A stretch of 64,000 nt of DNA from Fomes fomentarius (lineage: Eukaryota > Basidiomycota > Agaricomycetes > Polyporales > Polyporaceae): assembly GCA_022606135.1 (NCBI GenBank), contig JABYQN010000003.1, positions 3,286,001-3,350,000 on the forward strand, read 5' to 3'. Positions 58,211-64,000 of this stretch are shown in pieces; position 1 is the first letter of the stretch, and each line of letters starts with the position of its first letter. Position numbers and translations under genes: made by a program. Under the pieces are notes generated by a model, which worked only from the letters and a program-made list of their open reading frames with translations, had not been told where the DNA came from and did no database searches.

Positions 58211-60688
58211 CTTAGCAGAGAAGTCTTTCTGGGAGTTGAGCGGATTGTGCGAGACAGTGGAAACAGAAGTCACTTTTATTCCCCTCCCATGCGTACTCTT
58301 ATTGGCGTACCTCTTTGTCAAAGCGTCGCTCCCTTGTCGCGTGTATGATGTTATGAGCTGCGGAGGCATTGTTTTGCTTTGCTTAGGTGGTCTCTAGACT
58401 TGCCGCATTGTAGGTGCAGTCGGTGTGGTGTGTGGTCGGTGGCTGCACGGCTTTTGGCATGTGCCTGATTCGGAGCCACTGTGTCGCTTTGGCCTCCGGG
58501 TCAATTGCCCATGGCCATCTGAGGACAATCATCATTCACATCCTATGAGCGTTCACATCACGCAGCAGCGAGATCTCGCGACCGAGAGGCTCACCGGAAT
58601 GGTTAGGACTCTGCTGCGAATACAGCATGCCGCGGCAACGCGTGCCAGAGTCTTTAGCGCGACGAACCGTTCGCATGCAACCAGTGGGCCTTCAACTATA
58701 TGCGAGCTGGGACTACCCAAGGGAATGGAGCGGCGGGCGACAGCCAACGACGGACCGTCTGGCCAGCGACCAGGAGGGAGTTGCTCCCCAGAGGCTTCGG
58801 ATAGGGGCTAGACGGGCGATACAACCAGTGTCGAAGCGAGAGTCTCCAATCCCAGTGAGGCTAGTACTTAATGCCTTCAAACGCTTGTTCCGAACCCTAC
58901 GTGGCGACACCCCCTGCAATCGCTTCCCAAAGTCCCGCACTTTCACACCCGCACCACACGCGTGTACCTGTTAGTCTCGTTGGTTCTGGCTTCTCTGGAC
59001 GTGCTATTGTGGCTAAGTTGCAGACTGGGGCCTCCATGCTGGCGCCGATTCACCACAGTCCTGGAAGTGGAGGCCAAACAAACTGAGATATATAGACTCA
59101 CCGCCTGTCTCTACTGTTACATCTCATTTTCGAGAAGTCAACAACGCCTTTCAGCCAGGCTTCCCATTTCGATGCCCACCGAGCACATCACCCGGTCAGT
59201 TGGTCCTATGGTATGACAGGCCTGAAAGACGGACGCAGGAGACGAGACCAAAGGACGGCCAGGCGAGATTGTGAGAGACAATGTAATTGGATCAGAGCAA
59301 TCAAGAGGCCTGACACACCGTTTCTCGAGTAGAAAATATAAAGAGGAGTAGCATAACGAGAAGTAATGCCCAAGTACGAAGAGCAGAGGACGCACTGCAT
59401 AGTGCGCACAGGCTGCAGCGTTCACCCGGCCCGCCTCCGGGCCTATTTGATCGATATGCTGCCTTTGACGGCCAATTTGAGCATCAACGGCAGCCACTGC
59501 GCACTTATGCTCAACTCTTACGGTTGTGGCTTGCACGATATGATCACTTTCAGGTGTGTGTTGTGTATACTATGTACACCCGTCGATGGATCACCGCTCA
59601 CCGACTTCATGATGTTCAACTCAAGCGTGAACCGACCTGATGCATAGTAGGTCGAATATTAGCTCGATGCTCACCAACTACGGGGCCCAGCAAGCCGGTG
59701 AAAGAGAGCTACTAGTATGGCGCATTTCCAGAGGATGGTGGTTCAATTCTTCACGGTTTACCGTCTAATGTTGAAAATTCACCTACAGCTTGTCATCTCA
59801 CCACTCCATGTTGACCTCCAACGTCACAGCCCGGCTCTCAAACGACACGAGCATACTTGCAACGACAGTCAATGCATTGACTTGATACCCTGTGCATGAC
59901 TCTCAGACAACACGACTCATGCAGGCTGTGTTGAACAGACGGAGCTCCAGCAGTTCCCTTCAGGTTTGTTCATCTCCAGGGCTATGCGGTCTGCTTTACT
60001 ATATATACCGCCATGGATACTTCTTCTGTTCTGTCGCCAGAGAGACAGCGCTCTAGCAGTGCATGATCTCTATACCTGTGACCTTGGCTGTCGACAACTC
60101 TCGCCGGACTGACCCACTCAAATGACAAGATACGCCAAGGCCGCTTCACCTTCACATACACTGCCGCGCGCGACTCCTGTGCTTCTTTTCCACCTTCGTT
60201 TGGGGAACGTCTGCTCACCATGTTGCTGCTAAGTACTGTACGGAATCGCCGCCAGTACCGGTATCATACACCCGTTCAACGATCTGCTGGTCTATCCGGC
60301 AGTCAGTTGTGGTCTCGGCCGTAGTCATTGAAAGATGAGCGTACACTGCGGATGATCTCACCCCCGAGTCGAAGCGCCTCGCAGGAGATACGAAGGCTGA
60401 AAGAAGGTGGTAGAGTGATTGAAATCTTGACTAACAGTTAGAGTGCGTTTTCGCCGTTGTGCGGTGCGAACTGTATCAATATCAGCGTCCAAAATGTAGT
60501 CTGACACAGATGCCATAACATGGTGCATCGCAACGTGCAATGCTATTTCAAGCTACCAGGAGTACCAAGCATCACCCTGGCAGGGAGGTCAGTATTTGAG
60601 TGCAAAGGAGATGCCACACGGGCCTTGACCTTCCCCTGGCACTCATAGCCGACCTTCTTCCTGACTTTCCAAAGATATCTACGCCGCA
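58211..60688. other. Intergenic, about 2.5 kb without a supported gene
   Basis: No frame with a recognisable domain was found on either strand. Frames such as 59366-59647 (+) are Cys-rich by chance and have no splice support. Confidence 0.5.
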
Positions 60689-62337
60689 ATGTCCAATACA
60701 AGCATCAGTTATTTGTCCTTATACTTTGCCGAGTGAGTTCCACAGCTCAGCTCCCGCACATCTCGATACATCGACTGAAGGAGTGTCATAGCTTAGTGGA
60801 GACATATGCCGCCACCGCCCTCTCAGGTAACCAAGAAGACGATTCTCATCTATTGCATATCACTGAGTAAAGACGTCGTCTCTAGCTATATTCTGGTATG
60901 AGTATACTATCACTCTCGACAAAGAGATCTACTTGTTCTGGAACAAGAAGATCACTGGTGCAACTATTCTGTTTTTCGTCAACCGCTACTTCACCTTGTT
61001 CTACATGATGTACGCGTTCCCCTGGCTGCCTTTCTCGATGAAATACGAAGTGAGTATCTCGTTTGATAGGTACATTGCTTCTGATTCATTCCGCATCTCA
61101 TACATGTACAGATGTAGGCATGGTGATCAATCGCTCATGTCGCCTGATAATCATATATTGTCTAGATGCGTGGTTGAGTATTACCTATCCGCTATCGCCG
61201 ATTACTTGCAGTATATCCCTTGGGGAGGTTAGTGCGATCAAAAAGTTGCTTAAACGAATCACTGATCTGCTTGCAGCCTTCTCAGCCCTGAGGATGTATG
61301 CGTTGAGCGGAGGAAATCTGACAATGGCGCTCGTGGTTCTTTTACTGTCACTTGTTACTAGCATAACCGCCGTGGTGAGCATGATAGCTTACTGTGTAAA
61401 CCCACTCATCCTTTCCTCACGTTATTTGACAGATCTACATACCGTTTTGGATCTTTTCCCGGGATCCTGACTGGGGCTGCGAGTACACTTATTCGCTCTC
61501 ATTGGAAGCACAGGAAATGTATGTTCAGTGCGACTGTTGTACAAATCACCTATAGGCTGACGGAGTCAAAACTTACAGCAGTAGGTACATTCTCGGAAGG
61601 CCAGCATCCGATTGACCACCATCGCCAGTGGTTGTAGCTTCCCGAGCGTCGCTGATTGTCGCGGACGTTCTGGTCCTGATCATCACATGGAGGTCGACGC
61701 ACAAAGATATCCGTACGCAGGGATTTGCGGGTGTTCTGCTCAGAGATGGCAAGTCACGAAAAATATCCGGTGTCAACGTAGCTGATGCGACTGGTGTTCA
61801 GGTCTTCTTTACTTCTTGTATGGGAAACGAATGGCTCTCTTTACCCTCTGATTCTGAACCATACTCTCTCAGTGCTCAACTTCTTCTGAATATCTTCTAC
61901 TTCATCGCGTTGTTTATAATTGTACGTAGAGCCACCTGTTCCTGCTAGTAGTGAGCATGCACTGACCTCATCTCCCACCCGCCGGAAAACCCACAGGGCG
62001 ATGCCTTCAATGCACTGGGTGTGAACAGTCTTGCAGGAATCTTCACCAATCCGTAAGCCGTCTGTTTCAACTAATCTGCAACGTTCCATGATACTAGCCA
62101 GATCACTTGTATGCACATAGGCTCACAACGATCCTGGTCTCCCGATTCCTCATGGACCTACAAGAGACAGGTCTGCATACACAACACAGACACGGCCTAT
62201 CCTCTATGAGCAGTATTCACATGTCTAGAGTGGTAGGTGCTATTGGGGTGGAGCTGAATGCTTCCGGACCAGTCGAGGACATTCAATCTGAAGACGGGGT
62301 GCAAGCAGACTCCGCCGAGGAAAACGTATCAGTCTGA
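60689..62337 (+). CDS. DUF6533-domain multipass membrane protein (copy E)
   Basis: Exon 1 encodes MSNTSISYLSLYFA. It splices to DLVETYAATALS and then AIFWYEYTITLDKEIYLFW with the motif TGATILFFVNRYFTLFY. Later exons give SCRLIIIYCLDAWL, FSALRMYALSGGN, ASLIVADVLVLIITW, LNIFYFIALFII and LTTILVSRFLMDLQET. The protein ends AEENVSV at 62337. Splice phases match the other family members. The linking exons near 61090-61180 and 61740-61860 are less certain. Function is unknown. Confidence 0.7.
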
Positions 62338-63080
62338 TGGCTGAGGGTATGGGCTGGGATTTATTGTACAGAATTGTGGTCAGGGTATCTTGAACGCAGA
62401 AGTTGCAATCACATCCACTTCTGTAGACCAATTCCAAGGTGTGAGTCTGAAGTGGCGCCGGCCATGCACGCACTAGCACTCGGCCCGATGCATTACCGGA
62501 GTTAGCGCTGGCAGGGAGGTGCAAGCAGCGACCGGAGATCGTTCTTTCCCGCTACGACCATCCCTGAGGGCCCTCTCTCTTTCCTTTACTGTCCTCTTCG
62601 CTCCTTCAAGTCCAAAATGCAATCAGCGGCCGGCCCGGAGGCGAACGTGTTGGTATGGCGGATCTAACACTGCGACCTGCGCGAAGATTGCAATGTCAAG
62701 AACTTTTTAGGCTCTCGGGTCAGTCGTTGTCAGAGACGTCTCCCCCTGAGCCTCCCTCGATCGCAGCGGTTCATGTCGAATCTCCGGATGTGGCCCTCTG
62801 CGAGATCTTCTCTTTCTCGCGCTCTCCGTCCATGCCGCAATTATGTCGGATGTCAACTCAAGGGTGTATCCGTCTCAGCCTCAATACTCCAGAGACAGAT
62901 GTTCTGAAGCAGCTCAGCCGTTCCTATTGAACTGGAACCGCAGTGCACCGCTTCCGATCCATTCGCGATCCAGCCAAATATCCCTGCCGCTCTTCTCCTG
63001 GGCACCATATATTCGGGCTACTCTATGTCAAGTGCGTATACGTTCCCTAACCCCCGCTGCTCCGCGACCGCATCCACGAC
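62338..63080. other. Intergenic with a possible DUF6534-type first exon
   Basis: At about 62930-63030 one frame reads CTASDPFAIQPNIPAALLLG and TIYSGYSMS before a GT donor (gtgcgta). This resembles the N-terminal exon of DUF6534-type membrane proteins, but no following exon was found. It may be a gene fragment. Confidence 0.3.
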
Positions 63081-63081
63081 A

Positions 63082-64000
63082 ATGCCCCCCTTCTGAACCA
63101 CGATGTCCTCGCTGAAGTCATCCCTTACCTCTGCACATGCGATGTGCTCGCATATGGCACAACTTGTCACTTTCTGCGCCCCTTGGCCGTCCGACATGCC
63201 ATTCATGACGTCCAGTTCTCTTCGGCTGCTCGCCTTGCCAAGTTCTGTATCTTCATGCTCGAGGACTCACAGGCACGTATCCCCCACCTCCGCAACCTCA
63301 CAGTCCTCTCGGGTATCACTACAGAGCCCCGCACATTCTACGCCAGCCTCAGCCCGCTCGCACGACTTCTCACCCGAGCCTTCAACCTCGCGTCTCTATC
63401 CCTCCCTTGTGCCGACTTACTCCTGACCATCGAACCCGACCTCTTCCATGCGATCACCAAGCTCACCAGTCTCACCTCCCTCGCGCTCACCTCATTCGGC
63501 AATGACACTCAAGCCATGCTCCTGCAACTGCACTGCGCGCCGACGCTCCAACGACTCCTCGTCGCAGAGGAGTGGACGATGTACCAGGAAGACGCGGTCC
63601 GAACGATGGTCCTCCCCCTATGCCCAACCTGCGCACACTCGTGCTCAACAGCGTTCGATCCCCCCCTCTCCGCACGGCCCTGCCCACGCTCGCACCCTCC
63701 CTGCAGAGTCTACAGCTCTCCAAGGTCGAGTTCGACGACGGCGAGCCGGCTCAGGGGACATGGTGGACGTCATTTGACCATATTCGGGGAGACCTCCGCT
63801 CCCTCCGACTCCTTCGCACACCGCGGCCCGTGCGCGCACTCGAGATCGACGTGGTGCTCGATCGGCAGTCCGATTGGGACCCGGCGCCGGTCTTCGACGT
63901 TCTCTCTGCGGCATCACCACAGAGGCTCTCGATAGGGATGCAAGCGAATTTCAACCACCCCCTTTGGACGACGTACGCCCCCGCCATGCCCCGGCTGCGG
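63082..64000 (+). CDS. F-box/LRR-like protein, 3' partial
   Basis: The conserved frame reads LLNHDVLAEVIPYLCTCDVL, an F-box-like start, then LRNLTVLSGI, LASLSLPCADLLL, LTSLTSLALTSFG and APTLQRLLVAEEW. After about 63620 it continues as MPNLRTLVLNSV and FDHIRGDLRSLRLL to the window end. Two single-base shifts are needed: one after the ATG at 63082, in the C-run 63085-63090, and one in the C-run 63614-63618. Each would be cured by one more C. The 3' end lies beyond the window. Confidence 0.6.

Noticed and set aside
59366..59647. Plus-strand 93-aa Cys-containing ORF as a small secreted protein
   Set aside because: It has no signal peptide, no paired-cysteine pattern and no splice or promoter evidence.
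1..64000. tRNA, rRNA or CRISPR elements
   Set aside because: No GGTTCGANTCC-type B boxes with a matching cloverleaf, no rRNA-like conserved stretches and no spaced direct repeats were noticed. A short tRNA could still be missed by eye.

Overview
This window is nuclear DNA of a filamentous basidiomycete, most likely an Agaricomycete. The evidence is genes split by many ~50-60 nt introns with fungal GT-AG (some GC-AG) junctions, several copies of a DUF6533-type multipass membrane protein, arrays of MYND-like and F-box-like genes, and a Ty3/Gypsy element. Exon structures below were worked out by eye from splice signals, reading phase and family motifs; no alignment or database search was run.

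Layout. 1-3.86 kb: 3' part of a Ty3/Gypsy retrotransposon abutting the 3' half of a broken DUF6533 gene (3.86-4.65 kb). 4.65-7.62 kb: gene-poor, with three strong dyad-symmetric sequences. 7.6-9.4 kb: complete DUF6533 gene. 9.9-12.5 kb (minus): secreted TAP-like alpha/beta hydrolase with an 11-nt microexon. 12.5-14.9 kb: no supported gene.

14.9-33.1 kb: a tandem duplication of about 9-10 kb. Each copy holds, in order, a duplicated non-coding block, a DUF6533 gene (+), an EI24-like membrane protein gene (-), a small unknown gene (-) and a dipeptidyl-peptidase (S9B) gene (-). Copy 2 (24.6-33.1 kb) keeps these largely intact. Copy 1 (14.9-24.2 kb) has decayed except for its DUF6533 gene, and it carries an APH-family kinase gene that copy 2 lacks. 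The right breakpoint lies inside the peptidase gene, so copy 1 has only its 3' half.

34.8-45.9 kb is housekeeping: a 260-bp divergent promoter between the peptidase and a Dnm1-like dynamin GTPase (+), a BCS1-like AAA ATPase (-), then a gene-poor gap and a SYS1-family Golgi protein (-).

46.0-58.2 kb: a six-member paralogous family sharing an N-terminal module and a conserved intron inside an Arg codon. Four plus-strand members carry a MYND-like zinc finger with unusual cysteine spacing (one is a pseudogene); two minus-strand members lack the finger. An F-box-like gene and its decayed neighbour sit inside the array. 60.7-62.3 kb: another DUF6533 gene. 63.1 kb to the end: a partial F-box/LRR-like gene.

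A recurring oddity is that several otherwise coherent genes are broken by one missing base inside a G/C homopolymer. That pattern suggests sequence error as much as real pseudogenes. I saw no tRNA, rRNA or CRISPR.
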